Assembly (NCBI GenBank): GCA_021780375.1
Contig: JAJXYT010000129.1
Span: forward strand, 1-34,200
Origin: a bacterium
GTDB taxonomy: Bacteria; Verrucomicrobiota; Verrucomicrobiia; Limisphaerales; UBA11358
Reading direction: 5' to 3'
Length of the DNA stretch: 34,200 nt
The first letter of the stretch is position 1. Every line of letters begins with the position of its first letter. A program made the translations under genes and the position numbers. Under the pieces are notes generated by a model. It had not been told where the DNA came from and searched no databases. It saw only the letters and a list, made by a program, of their open reading frames with translations. Of this stretch, positions 7,275-15,445 are shown piece after piece.

Positions 7275-8033
7275 ATGATGCTCGCGTTTGCTCTGGCCCT
7301 GGCGTTGCTGATTGGCCTTTCGCTGGGATTGCTGGGCAGCGGCGGGTCCATCATCACGCTGCCGGTGCTCGTCTATGTGGCTGGCATTCCGGCGCATGAG
7401 GCAGTGGGCATGTCGCTGGTCGTGGTCGGCGGCACCAGCATCGTGGGCAGCCTGCTGAACGCCCGCCGCGGCTCGTTCGACTGGAAAGCGGGCGCATTTT
7501 TCGCCGTGAGCGGCATGGTCGGGGCGTTTGTCGGGGCAAAATTCACCCATCTGGTTTCCTCATTGGTTTTGCTGCTGCTGTTCGGCGCGTTGATGCTGGT
7601 GGTGGGCGCGCGCATGTTGCTCAAAAACGAAACCGACACGCAACCGCAACAGTGCCGCCTCTGGCGGTGCCTCGGCGCTGGCGTGGCGGTGGGCATACTG
7701 ACCGGATTCCTCGGCGTCGGCGGCGGGTTTCTCATCCTGCCGGCGCTGGTATTGTTCGCCGGGCTGGAAATGAAACGGGCCATCGGCACGTCGCTGGCGA
7801 TTATTGCGGTCAACTGTCTCGGCGGGATCATCGGCCAATTGCACTACGTCAACTTGGATTGGCCCCTCACGCTGGCTTTTTTGGTCGCGGCCGTCGCCGG
7901 AATGTTCGCGGGCACGGTGCTCACCGGGCGGCTGTCCGCGGAGACATTGCGTCGCGGCTTCGCCTGGTGCGTGTTGCTGTTGGGCGTGGCCTTGGTGGGA
8001 TGGAACGGTCTGGCTTTGGTCGGCGCGCGTTAA
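7275..8033 (+). CDS. TauE/SafE-family membrane transporter
   Basis: A 252-residue protein with about eight hydrophobic helices in two similar halves. Each half begins with the family glycine motif: 'GLSLGLLGSGGSIITLPVLV' and 'GILTGFLGVGGGFLILPALV'. Family members export sulfite or move other small sulfur or carboxylate anions across the inner membrane; the substrate here cannot be told. It starts one base after the stress-protein stop (TGACATG), so translation is probably coupled. A thioredoxin neighbour fits a role in sulfur or redox stress, but that is inference from position. Confidence 0.9.
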   Translation: MMLAFALALALLIGLSLGLLGSGGSIITLPVLVYVAGIPAHEAVGMSLVVVGGTSIVGSLLNARRGSFDWKAGAFFAVSGMVGAFVGAKFTHLVSSLVLLLLFGALMLVVGARMLLKNETDTQPQQCRLWRCLGAGVAVGILTGFLGVGGGFLILPALVLFAGLEMKRAIGTSLAIIAVNCLGGIIGQLHYVNLDWPLTLAFLVAAVAGMFAGTVLTGRLSAETLRRGFAWCVLLLGVALVGWNGLALVGAR

Positions 8034-8182
8034 ATTGTTGGTGAAGCTTTTATGGCTGCCGGCGGTTTGGACAACTATGGCGCCCACAAACACCCCCGCG
8101 CGCAGCGCTTGCCCTCAAGAGTCAATTCCCACGCTGCCGTTAAACAGTTGCCAGCCGCGCCAAGATGAGGTTTATTGACGCC

Positions 8183-8404
8183 ATGAAGAAAAGTTCCGTT
8201 GTGAAGATAGACCCGGAGATTATGAGCGGGACGCCTTGCTTTGCCGGAACGCGGGTGCCGGTCCGCTCGCTGATTGACTACATTGAAGGCGGCGACACGC
8301 TGGACGATTTTCTGGAACAGTTTCCAACCGTTTCGCGCAAGCAAGCCGTGGCGTTTCTGGAGGAATCCGCCGCGAATCTGGAAAAATCGCTCCAGCCCGC
8401 CTGA
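8183..8404 (+). CDS. DUF433 antitoxin-like protein
   Basis: A 73-residue protein of the DUF433 family, small helix-turn-helix proteins that commonly pair with DUF5615 PIN-like toxins. The diagnostic core is complete: 'IDPEIMSGTPCFAGTRVPV', 'SLIDYIEGGDTLDDFLEQFP' and 'VSRKQAVAFLEE'. I prefer ATG 8183, which has GAGG upstream, to the track start at 8165, which has none. The stop overlaps the next ATG as TGATG, the usual coupling with a toxin gene, but the toxin is broken (next entry). Confidence 0.9.
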   Translation: MKKSSVVKIDPEIMSGTPCFAGTRVPVRSLIDYIEGGDTLDDFLEQFPTVSRKQAVAFLEESAANLEKSLQPA

Positions 8405-8502
8405 TGCATCTCCGGCTCGAGGAATGTTTGCCGAAAGACCTCGCCGGCGGGCGGGTCGGCCATCAGGTCAAAACCGTGCCGCAGGCGGGTTGGGCGTGGG
8501 CG
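8404..8502 (+). pseudogene. DUF5615 PIN-like toxin remnant
   Basis: The frame starting inside the antitoxin stop reads 'MHLRLEECLPKDLAG', then 'GHQVKTVPQAGWAW'. This is the N-terminus of a DUF5615 PIN-like nuclease (typical form: LLDECLP ... GHEV ... GWAG). The expected Asp of 'DECLP' is replaced ('LEECLP'), and after 'GWA' the similarity ends: the ORF runs to 8643 in unrelated sequence. The catalytic C-terminal two thirds are absent. So the pair is an orphan antitoxin with a dead toxin. Confidence 0.65.
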
Positions 8503-8683
8503 AAAAGCCCGCCAAAGGAAACGGCTCGCCGCCGACCCACGGAAGTAATCCTTCGTTTTCTTTGTTTCCTTGGCGTAGAGCAGCCGGATACCGGGGAGGC
8601 GCGAAGTAGAGCAGGCGAAGTGGAGAGAGGCAGGTTGAACTGACCGCAGATGTCAGTCCGGCCTCACCACTTCGCCCCTCGTC

Positions 8684-8716
8684 GAACCGGCCGGGCGGAT
8701 TTCCCGCATCCGGCTC
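8684..8716 (-). mobile_element. Group II intron-like hairpin remnant
   Basis: Read on the minus strand, this segment is a long hairpin, GAGCCGG ... CCGGTTC closing an inner GCGG/CCGC stem with a GAAA-containing loop, followed by GACGAGGGG. I know near-identical sequence from bacterial group II introns, next to the intron-encoded reverse transcriptase. No reverse transcriptase ORF or domain V is recognisable around it, so at most a fragment of an intron survives. Assignment rests on memory of the motif. Confidence 0.4.
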
Positions 8717-8719
8717 TCG

Positions 8720-9216
8720 CCAAGGTTTCCTCATCAGCAGCATTTACAGCGTGCGCAGCCTCATTCGGGCGAAGTAGTGGTATTGGCTCTCGTTTTCGGG
8801 CGCGTTCTAGCCGCGTTGACTTCGTCGCTTGAGGTGCTGCGCCGGTCGGCACAACACGCAGGCGTTGATGTCGCGCATGGCTTTGCGCGGATAATTGATT
8901 CGTGAAAATTGGCGTATTTGTGTTTTGCGGCTTCGGATTGAAATGAGACAGGCGGAAGCACTGTCCGACGTATCAGCGTCAATCAGCGGATAAAATCGTT
9001 CTGACTTTTGCGCCTTTTTGCGGCAAAACTTTGCGTCTTGGCTTCTCTGCGTTAAATGAATTTGGTTCGGCTCGCCGGTAGTCTCGCCCCACCGATCAAA
9101 GGCAAACGGGTTAATGAATTTGCTTCAGCGCCTCGCATGCACAGGCTGGCGGCGCGTTTCGAGCAAAAACTCCAGTCCAGGCTCGCGGGAATCCGGGGCG
9201 GCTGAAATTGGCCGGG
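8720..9216. other. Gene-free decayed stretch
   Basis: Nearly 500 bases without a supported gene. Around 9004-9061 is a run of 'TTTGCG'/'CTCTGCG' words ending in CTCTGCGTTAAATGAA, a kind of spacer sequence that I have seen scattered in many environmental genomes. The small ORFs here are shadows. Together with the flanking dead toxins, it looks like old mobile-element debris. Confidence 0.4.
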
Positions 9217-9546
9217 TCAGTTTTCGACCGTGGTCCCGGCGCGGGCGGGGGAAAGCATCACCGGAATGTAGCGCGTCCTTTCAAGCACGGACGCCGGGGC
9301 TGCCACCCGGGCTTTCTTGAGAACGATTTCAATGTTGAATTGGTTCAGGCCGATGGCTTCCACGCCGATCACCTCATCGTTGGCATCAAGGTCAATGGCG
9401 ATGTGCATGGACGTTGCTCCGGTGTCCAGAGTGCGGGCGACTCTGGCGTTTTTGAACCGGACATAGACCGCCTGGGCGGCGGAATCAATCTCCACCACTG
9501 GCGGGCGGGTTGATTTCACAAAAAATTTATGCGTTTCAGCCTTCAT
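9217..9546 (-). CDS. DUF2283 antitoxin-like protein
   Basis: A 109-residue protein whose central part is a DUF2283 domain: 'VEIDSAAQAVYVRFKNARVA', 'MHIAIDLDANDEVIGVEAIG' and 'FNIEIVLKKA'. DUF2283 proteins are usually encoded directly after DUF4258 toxins, and the broken gene upstream on the same strand is exactly that, with an 11-base overlap. The last 25 residues after 'VAAPASVLERT' are outside the domain and match the composition of the downstream debris, so the natural end may be altered. Frame and start are otherwise clean. Confidence 0.85.
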   Translation of the reverse strand: MKAETHKFFVKSTRPPVVEIDSAAQAVYVRFKNARVARTLDTGATSMHIAIDLDANDEVIGVEAIGLNQFNIEIVLKKARVAAPASVLERTRYIPVMLSPARAGTTVEN

Positions 9547-9775
9547 AATACGCGGTCAATAACCAGCAATCCGTGTTCCGAATTTCCGCCACCACCACCA
9601 GCGTGCGGCCATCCACGGTTTTCTTGAACTTTCACCGCTGGCCACCGTGCCTTCCCTGGCCGATCCGGGTTTTCTGGTGCGGCGCACATATCACTGCCTT
9701 TACGTTTTCCAACGTAAACTCGCGCTCAGTCTGACGGATAAGAACATGGTGCGTGTTGTGAAAGCGAAGTTTCAC
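9536..9775 (-). pseudogene. DUF4258 toxin gene with a premature stop
   Basis: This is not in the ORF track. Reading from GTG 9775 gives 'VKLRFHNTHHVLIRQTEREF', 'TLENVKAVICAPHQKTRIGQ', 'GRHGGQR', a TGA at 9632-9634, then 'KFKKTVDGRTLVVVAEIRNT', 'DCWLLTAYYEG' and a stop. The ending '(R/W)xFxKxVDGRTLVVVAEI ... CWLLTAYY' is the DUF4258 C-terminus, and the frame is continuous on both sides of the single TGA (codon 48 of 79). One substitution (for example TGG to TGA) is the simplest cause. It overlaps the intact DUF2283 gene, as in working pairs. UGA recoding is very unlikely. Confidence 0.75.
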
Positions 9776-9815
9776 TTCAATCGTGCCCTAAATTTAGGCA
9801 GGTAGCAGGTGGGCG

Positions 9816-9968
9816 TCAACCCGCAAAGACAGACACGGGAGCTCGGCCAGGAGCATCACTGTCATACATGTGTTCCCATGGTTTGAGCGCGGCGAAGTCC
9901 ACGGCCACGGCGAGCAGGGCGCGCCAGGTTTCGGGCGTGACGGGTGGTGGCGGGGCGAATTTGGGCAT
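9816..9968 (-). pseudogene. Truncated DUF7309-like domain remnant
   Basis: A 50-codon frame absent from the track reads 'VTPETWRALLAVAVDFAALK', then 'PWEHMYDSDAPG', and ends soon afterwards. The 'F(x)xLxPWEWMYDSD' stretch resembles the start of DUF7309-type domains, which continue with a 'GYCxVMG' strand that is missing here. It is probably the N-terminal stub of a larger deleted gene. Recognition is from memory of the motif and moderate at best. Confidence 0.4.
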
Positions 9969-10027
9969 GGGTGTTAATGTGGTTGCGAACACTTCAAGAA
10001 TTATTCTTCACCCGTGTTCATCAATGG

Positions 10028-11362
10028 TCAAAGCCCCAATTTCTTGAACCGGTTGTTGACTTCCTTGAAATGAAAGTCGAGTGAACAAAGCTTCTCCAGC
10101 TCGCCGGACTTGAAGTGTCTGGCGATAGCCGGGTCCGCTTTTAATTGTTCGACAAAGTCCGCGTCATCACGCCCGGCGTGTTTAACTTCCCACGTTTTCA
10201 TGGCGGCGTCCTGGACCAGTTTGTAGGCGGCTTCGCGGGTCAGGCCTTTCCTGATGAGCGCCAACAGGACGGTCTGCGAATTCCACATGCCCAGGCTCAG
10301 GCCAAGATTCTTCTTCATGTTCTCCGGATACACCGCCAGACCGTCCATGAGCCGGGTGAGCAGGCCGAACATGTAATCGAGCAGCGTGCAGGAATCGGGG
10401 AAAATAATCCGCTCGACCGATGAATGTGAAATATCGCGTTCGTGCCAGAGGGCGACGTTTTCGAGGGCGGCGACGGCGTTGCCGCGGAGGACGCGGGCGA
10501 GGCCGGTGAGCCGTTCCCAGGTGATGGGATTGCGCTTGTGCGGCATGGCGCTGCTGCCTTTCTGGCCCCGGGTAAACGGTTCTTCCGCTTCGAGCACTTC
10601 CGTGCGCTGCAAATGGCGAAATTCAACCGCCCAGCGTTCAATGCTCGCGCCGACGAGGGCCAGCGTGGTCATGAATTCGGCGTGGATGTCGCGCTGGACC
10701 ACCTGGGTGGCGATGGGTGCGGGACTCAGGCCGAGTTGCCGGCACACGGCCAGCTCGACCTGTGGCGAAAGATGCGCGCTGGTGCCGACCGCGCCGCTGA
10801 GTTTGCCGACGGCGACGACTTCGCGAACCACCACCAGTCGGCGCAAGGCGCGCGTAAATTCATCATACATCAACGCGAGCTTGAGGCCGAACGTGGTCGG
10901 CTCGGCATGAATGCCGTGGCTGCGGCCGATGCAGGGCGTGAATTTGTATTTGCGCGCCTGTTTGGCGACGGACGCGCGAACCGCCCGAACGTCTTGAATC
11001 AAAATGTCGGCACTCTGCACCATCTGGACGGCGAACGCGGTGTCAATGACGTCGCTGCTGGTCAGGCCGAAATGGAACCAGCGGCTGGCGTGGTCGTGGA
11101 TTTTCTCGGCGACCGCGGTGGTAAAGCCGATGACGTCGTGGTTGAGCGTCTTTTCCAGCTCTTTCTGGCGCGCGACGAGGCCGGGCAAATTGGCGGACCA
11201 TTTGTCCGCGCCGCGTTTGATTTTGGCGAAATCGGCGCGCGGCACGACGCGCTCCTTGACCAGGGCTTCGCCGGCCAGCAGTTCGATCTGGAGCCAGAGC
11301 CGGAGCTTGTTTTCATCGGTCCAGATGCCCCGCATCTCCGGGCGGGAGTAGCGCGTAATCAT
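10028..11362 (-). CDS. purB: Adenylosuccinate lyase PurB
   Basis: PurB acts twice in purine synthesis, splitting SAICAR and adenylosuccinate to release fumarate. The 444-residue product has full family length and the fumarase/aspartase superfamily signature loop 'GSSAMPHKRNP'. Other family blocks are 'MRGIWTDENKLRLWLQIELL', 'FHFGLTSSDVIDTA', 'CIGRSHGIHAEPTTFGLKLA' with the catalytic His, and 'HERDISHSSVERIIFPD'. The N-terminal 'ITRYSRPEMRGIW' fits the bacterial short form. It lies last in a minus-strand series, separated from the rhomboid gene by a tandem repeat. No obvious ribosome-binding sequence precedes the ATG. Confidence 0.97.
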   Translation of the reverse strand: MITRYSRPEMRGIWTDENKLRLWLQIELLAGEALVKERVVPRADFAKIKRGADKWSANLPGLVARQKELEKTLNHDVIGFTTAVAEKIHDHASRWFHFGLTSSDVIDTAFAVQMVQSADILIQDVRAVRASVAKQARKYKFTPCIGRSHGIHAEPTTFGLKLALMYDEFTRALRRLVVVREVVAVGKLSGAVGTSAHLSPQVELAVCRQLGLSPAPIATQVVQRDIHAEFMTTLALVGASIERWAVEFRHLQRTEVLEAEEPFTRGQKGSSAMPHKRNPITWERLTGLARVLRGNAVAALENVALWHERDISHSSVERIIFPDSCTLLDYMFGLLTRLMDGLAVYPENMKKNLGLSLGMWNSQTVLLALIRKGLTREAAYKLVQDAAMKTWEVKHAGRDDADFVEQLKADPAIARHFKSGELEKLCSLDFHFKEVNNRFKKLGL

Positions 11363-11420
11363 GAGGGAAGCCTAGAACGTCGAAAGTCCAGAGTCGAGAG
11401 TCGAGTGCCATAGAAAGAAA

Positions 11421-11470
11421 CCTCGACCCTCGTCCCTCGACCCTCGTCCCTCGTCCCTCGTCCCTCGTCC
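11421..11470. repeat. Tandem heptamer repeat (CCTCGWC)7
   Basis: Seven back-to-back copies of CCTCGAC or CCTCGTC fill the gap between the rhomboid stop and the purB start. Units alternate A/T at position 6 in the first four copies and are all T afterwards. A run of related GTCGAGA words precedes it. Unit length seven would change frame if translated, but it lies between genes. Confidence 0.9.
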
Positions 11471-11479
11471 CGCAACCTG

Positions 11480-12379
11480 TTACCGTTTCGCCATTTTATT
11501 GCGGGCTTTTTCCAGGATTTCGCGTTCGTGCGCGGTCAGGCTTTGGATGCCGTGTGCGGAAATTTTGTCGAGGATGGGGTCCACCTCGCTTTTCACAAAT
11601 TCATCGGTGGACAATTCCTCGTCGGGTTTGCCTCCCGCCGAACGCCAGAATTTGCCCTGGCCGGCGCGGGTGACGGCAAATTCCCGCGGCGCGACCCGTC
11701 GCGGCGATGGGGTTCCCCAGGGCGGCCAGGGCCAGCGGCCTTGGACGAATTGCCGCACGAAAACAAAGCCCGTCAAAATCCCGCCCAAGTGCGCGACATT
11801 GGCGATGTTGCTATGGGACGTCAAAACAATGCCCACGGCAGCCAACCCGATGCTGCACCATAGCAGCGTTCGTCCCCGCATGGTGACAGGAATGAAATAA
11901 ATCAACAGCGTGAAGCGTTCCCACCAGTTCATGACCGCAAAAGCGGCGACCAGCCCGTAACCACCCGCCGAGGCGCCCACCACGGCGCCGCCGAAATATC
12001 CCGGCCACGCAAACGCGGCCGCCATCTGGCAAAGTCCGCCAATGACACCACTGGCCAAATACAGCGCCAGGAAGCGGGTGTGGCCCAAAGCCGCTTCCAC
12101 CGGACGCCCAAAGAAAAAGATGGCCAGCATGTTGAAGATCAGATGCAACCAGCCGCCGTGCAGGAATTGGTAAGTCAGCAATTGCCAGACGTAACCATGC
12201 CACAAGCCTTCCAGGCTCAAGGCCAAATAATTATCTATGAAGTCCGCGCCGCGCGGGTTATTGAAGGCCATCAATTCTGCAAGAAAGACCGCCGTGTTGA
12301 CAACCACCAGTGCCACGGTAAACGACCATTGCGGCCGGTAGTGATCCGGCTGGCGCATGTAATCACGATCTTCAAGCAT
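11480..12379 (-). CDS. Rhomboid-family intramembrane serine protease
   Basis: A 299-residue polytopic protein with about six membrane helices. The catalytic serine is Ser137 in 'VVGASAGGYGLVAA' (GxSx motif) and the partner histidine is His197 in 'NVAHLGGILTG'; the helix-2 'FLHGGWLHLIFNMLAIFFFG' with its HxxxN is also present. It should cleave membrane proteins within or near the bilayer. The tail after about 215 is soluble and ends with 'DPILDKISAHGIQSLTAHER', a DUF6576-like segment common on verrucomicrobial and planctomycetal rhomboids. I start at ATG 12379; the track uses an upstream TTG, and ATG 12358 is also possible. Substrate unknown. Confidence 0.92.
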   Translation of the reverse strand: MLEDRDYMRQPDHYRPQWSFTVALVVVNTAVFLAELMAFNNPRGADFIDNYLALSLEGLWHGYVWQLLTYQFLHGGWLHLIFNMLAIFFFGRPVEAALGHTRFLALYLASGVIGGLCQMAAAFAWPGYFGGAVVGASAGGYGLVAAFAVMNWWERFTLLIYFIPVTMRGRTLLWCSIGLAAVGIVLTSHSNIANVAHLGGILTGFVFVRQFVQGRWPWPPWGTPSPRRVAPREFAVTRAGQGKFWRSAGGKPDEELSTDEFVKSEVDPILDKISAHGIQSLTAHEREILEKARNKMAKR

Positions 12380-12412
12380 GGCGATGCAAGCTAATGGCCG
12401 GAACAACTGTTT

Positions 12413-13111
12413 TCAACGGTCATGTTGCTGCAACTCTTCGACAATGCGGCCGTCGGCGAGTTCAAAAACGCGGCGGGCGTGCGCCGCCACCTTGGCATCA
12501 TGCGTGGCAATAACCAGCGTGGTTTGTTTTTCCGCGTGCAACTTTTTGAGCAATTCGATGATTTCACCGCCCGTGTGCGAATCCAGATTGCCGGTGGGTT
12601 CATCCGCCAAGACCAGTTCCGGTTCGTTGATGAGGGCGCGGGCGATGGCGACGCGTTGCTGTTCGCCACCGGACAGTTCGAAGGGTTTGTGTTCCAGACG
12701 GTTGCTGAGACCGACGCGGGCGAGCAGTTCACGTCCACGCGCCGCGGCCCGGGCGGCCGGCACGCGGGCGACCCGCGCCGGCAGGCAGACGTTTTCCAGC
12801 GCGTCGAGTTCCGGCAGCAGATGGTACGCCTGAAAAACGAAACCGACCCGGCGGCTGCGGAAGTCGGTGAGTTCCCGTTCGGAAAACGCCGCGATGTTTT
12901 GTCCGGCAAAATGAATTTCGCCCCCGTTGGGCGAGTCCAATCCGCCGATCAAATGCAGCAGCGTGCTTTTGCCCGCGCCGGATGCGCCGCGCAATGCCAG
13001 GAATTCGCCCCGCGCCACCTGCAGATGGACGCCGCGCAGGACCTCGAGCGTGCGCCGGCCCATGGCATAGGATTTGGCGAGCGCGCGGACGGAGAGGAGC
13101 GGCTCGTTCAT
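12413..13111 (-). CDS. lolD: ABC transporter ATP-binding protein, LolD family
   Basis: A 232-residue ATPase of the LolD/MacB type. Walker A is 'GASGAGKST', the Q-loop lies in 'VGFVFQAYHLLPELDALENV', the signature is 'LSGGEQQRVAIARAL', Walker B and D-loop are 'LVLADEPTGNLD', and the switch His is in 'VIATHD'. LolD powers extraction of lipoproteins from the inner membrane for transport to the outer membrane, consistent with a Gram-negative envelope. I start at the ATG with GGAGG upstream; the longer track ORF begins in a repeat. It follows the permease gene on the same strand. Confidence 0.93.
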   Translation of the reverse strand: MNEPLLSVRALAKSYAMGRRTLEVLRGVHLQVARGEFLALRGASGAGKSTLLHLIGGLDSPNGGEIHFAGQNIAAFSERELTDFRSRRVGFVFQAYHLLPELDALENVCLPARVARVPAARAAARGRELLARVGLSNRLEHKPFELSGGEQQRVAIARALINEPELVLADEPTGNLDSHTGGEIIELLKKLHAEKQTTLVIATHDAKVAAHARRVFELADGRIVEELQQHDR

Positions 13112-13138
13112 GGCGGACCTCCGGCAGGAAAATGAAAA

Positions 13139-13233
13139 ACATTCAACATCCAACATTCAACATTCAAAGCCCAAGGAATCGCGCAACCGCCACCCACTGG
13201 ATGTTCGAGGTTGAATGTTGAATGGTGAATGTT
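13139..13233. repeat. Inverted repeat built from CATTCAA units
   Basis: The gap between the permease and lolD holds two arms made of the same short word: AACATTCAACATCCAACATT... on the left and TTGAATGTTGAATGGTGAAT... on the right, about 40 bases apart. The inner 14 bases pair perfectly. Its transcript would fold into a long imperfect hairpin inside a presumed operon. Confidence 0.85.
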
Positions 13234-13240
13234 CCCGAAT

Positions 13241-14518
13241 CTACTCATAGCGCAGCGCCTCCACGGGTTTCAGCCGGCCGGCGCGCCAAGCGGGCAGTAC
13301 GCCACCCAGAATGCAAATGATAAACGAACTACCGCAAATCAGCACGATGTCCCGGACATCAATGATCGCCGGCAATTCACTGAAACCGTAAATTTTGGCG
13401 GGGAAAAGCTCCCAGCCGGTCAACCGGTTCATGACATGCAGAAATTCATTGCGATAAGCCAACGCCAGGATGCCGAGTCCGTAGCCGGCGAGCACGCCGA
13501 GCACGCCGATGATGGCGCTTTGGGCGAGAAACACGCCGGAGATTTGGAGGTTGGTGGCGCCGAGCGCCTTCAACATGCCGATTTCGCGCGTCTTCTGGAC
13601 CACGAAGGTAATTTGCGCGCTGAGGATGCACAGCGCCGCCACGATGACGATGAAGAACAACAGATAAAACATCACATTTTTTTCAACGATCACCGCGCCG
13701 AGAATCGCGGAATTTTCCTGCATCCAGGTGGTGATGGTATAGCCGGGCCCCAGCACGCTCGCCAGTTGGCGGCTCACCGCGGGCGCCTGATAGGGATCGC
13801 GCAGCATGACCATCAGGCCATGCACACTGGCGCCGAGGTCGTAAAGCTCCTGCGCGTTTTCCAGCGAGGTGACGGCGATGGAATAGTTGTAATCATAATA
13901 ACCCACATCGAAAATGCCGGTGACGGTGTAATCATCCGGCAGGACGGCCTCTTCGTTCGATTTGCCCTGGTGTTCCTTCATTTTCTCCAACTCGTTCGGC
14001 GAATAAATCGCCACCCGGTCGCCCACGGCCAGATTCAGGCTTTGGGCCAGCGCGCTGCCGATGACCAGGCCGCGCCGGCTCAGGTCGAATTTCCCGGCGA
14101 TGATGCTTTTGGGCAACACGCTTACCGAACTTTCCAGAGCGGGATCCGCTCCTCGCAGATAAGGCACGGCGAAGTACGGCTGTTCATTAGTATCCGCCGG
14201 TTCGGTTTTCATGAGCACCGGGCCCAGGACATACGGCGCCACCCCGACCACATTCTGGTTGGACGCAACGAGGTTCATCACCGCGGCGTAATTTTCCATC
14301 GTTTCGCCGGTCGCCACGATCCGCAGGTGGGCGTTGAAACCGAGGATTTTCGAGCGCAAATCACGATCGAATCCGCTCATGACACTGATGACGATAATGA
14401 GCACGGCCACACCGAGCGCGACGCCGACGATGGAAATGAGCGTGATGATGGAGACGAACGTCCGTTTGGGCCGCAAATAACGCAGCGCGAGGAGCAATTC
14501 AAACGGCAGCCGAGACAT
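13241..14518 (-). CDS. lolC: Lipoprotein-releasing ABC transporter permease, LolC/LolE family
   Basis: A 425-residue permease with the LolC/E layout: one N-terminal helix ('FVSIITLISIVGVALGVAVL'), a large periplasmic domain (about 50-270), then three helices with 'FFIVIVAALCILSAQITFVV', the 'REIGMLKALGAT' coupling stretch and 'GGVLPAWRAGRLKPVEALRY' at the end. The N-terminal 'LPFELLLALRYLRPKRTF' is typical. It works with LolD, encoded next, to release lipoproteins. As in many non-enteric bacteria, there is only one permease gene, so a homodimer equivalent to LolC/LolE (LolF-like) is likely; the symbol is approximate. Confidence 0.93.
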   Translation of the reverse strand: MSRLPFELLLALRYLRPKRTFVSIITLISIVGVALGVAVLIIVISVMSGFDRDLRSKILGFNAHLRIVATGETMENYAAVMNLVASNQNVVGVAPYVLGPVLMKTEPADTNEQPYFAVPYLRGADPALESSVSVLPKSIIAGKFDLSRRGLVIGSALAQSLNLAVGDRVAIYSPNELEKMKEHQGKSNEEAVLPDDYTVTGIFDVGYYDYNYSIAVTSLENAQELYDLGASVHGLMVMLRDPYQAPAVSRQLASVLGPGYTITTWMQENSAILGAVIVEKNVMFYLLFFIVIVAALCILSAQITFVVQKTREIGMLKALGATNLQISGVFLAQSAIIGVLGVLAGYGLGILALAYRNEFLHVMNRLTGWELFPAKIYGFSELPAIIDVRDIVLICGSSFIICILGGVLPAWRAGRLKPVEALRYE

Positions 14519-14571
14519 GATGCCGGGAGGCTAAAGACGCGACGAACAAGTGTCAACGAAGTGCGTGAGGC

Positions 14572-15393
14572 TTATTCGCGTTTTTGGCGCGGCGGGTGAA
14601 ACGGGTTGCCCCTGATGACCGGGGTTGGCGCGCGCGGCACGAACAGCAGGCTGACGAACAGATAAATCCAACCGATGACGAAATGAGCGCCGAAGATAAA
14701 CCCAAAGGAAATCAAATCAAGGAAGCCGCCGCCATAAAGCAGGATGGCGGCCACCATCAACAGGGCGCCCGGCAACAAAGCCGCGCCTGCCAACCGCCAG
14801 CTTTGACGAAAGTTCAAATCGCGGTTCGCAAAGAAGCCGAGCAACCAGACCGGCGGCAAATAGAGGGTTGCCAGCAACCACCAGCTCAACAGGCAACCCA
14901 TCACCACCGCCACGCCGGCCATAATGAGAAGTTCGATTGCCCACGCGCCCCAAAGCGGCTCGAGTGCGTTGCGATTGAAGGCAATGACATAGTCGGCAGG
15001 ATAATTCCATTCCAGATAGCCGAACAGGGAGAAGGCCCGGACGGTTTGCCTGCCAAATTCGATTTGCAGGTCGGCAGTCGGGCCGATTTGACCGGAGTGA
15101 TCCAGGTCCACATCCAGCGTCAGGATGCGACCGGTGGCCAGCAACTCCGGCGAGCGGCCGGGCCAGTCCAGTTTGCCCGAGCGGATTTCGCCGGTCGGCG
15201 GCAATTTGGGGATGGCGGCGGTCACCGCCGGGAAACCGACGGTGTCAACGAACCAGGCGACCGCCACCGCAGCCAGCAACGCCACGATGAACTGCACGAG
15301 CAGGAGGCGCCCGAATCTCGCGCCGGCAAACGCCGCCACGCCGCGCGGGGTGAAAGGTTCCCAGGCGGCAGTTGGTGCGGTCGGCACACTCAT
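14572..15393 (-). CDS. Conserved-type membrane protein of unknown function
   Basis: I do not recognise this 273-residue protein. It has an N-terminal helix ('LLLVQFIVALLAAVAVAWFV'), a soluble stretch of about 90 residues that includes 'GRILTLDVDLDHSGQIGPTA' and 'DLQIEFGRQTVRAFSLFGYL', then four or five helices, the second of which contains 'SWWLLATLYLPPVWLLGFFA'. It ends with a basic, proline-rich tail. The resemblance to YIP1-type membrane proteins is only in layout. The track ORF starts at 15531, but those extra residues read through a perfect inverted repeat, so I start at ATG 15393. It is encoded upstream of lolC with a 53-base gap. Confidence 0.8.
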   Translation of the reverse strand: MSVPTAPTAAWEPFTPRGVAAFAGARFGRLLLVQFIVALLAAVAVAWFVDTVGFPAVTAAIPKLPPTGEIRSGKLDWPGRSPELLATGRILTLDVDLDHSGQIGPTADLQIEFGRQTVRAFSLFGYLEWNYPADYVIAFNRNALEPLWGAWAIELLIMAGVAVVMGCLLSWWLLATLYLPPVWLLGFFANRDLNFRQSWRLAGAALLPGALLMVAAILLYGGGFLDLISFGFIFGAHFVIGWIYLFVSLLFVPRAPTPVIRGNPFHPPRQKRE

Positions 15394-15445
15394 GGACTGC
15401 AGATTACCTGAAAGGATCGAGCCGTTAAAGAAGCTCTGCCAAGCC

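Noticed and set aside
9632-9634. Selenocysteine or other UGA recoding in the DUF4258 frame
   Set aside because: No SECIS-like hairpin was seen and the family has no Cys/Sec at this position; a point mutation is simpler.
10442-11413. 323-residue plus-strand ORF
   Set aside because: Antisense shadow of purB, which has unmistakable family motifs.
11421-11470. CRISPR-like array
   Set aside because: The heptamers are back to back with no spacers and no cas genes are present.
13229-14599. 456-residue plus-strand ORF
   Set aside because: It is the exact antisense of the LolC/E-type permease, rich in His, Arg and Gln as expected for a GC-rich shadow frame.
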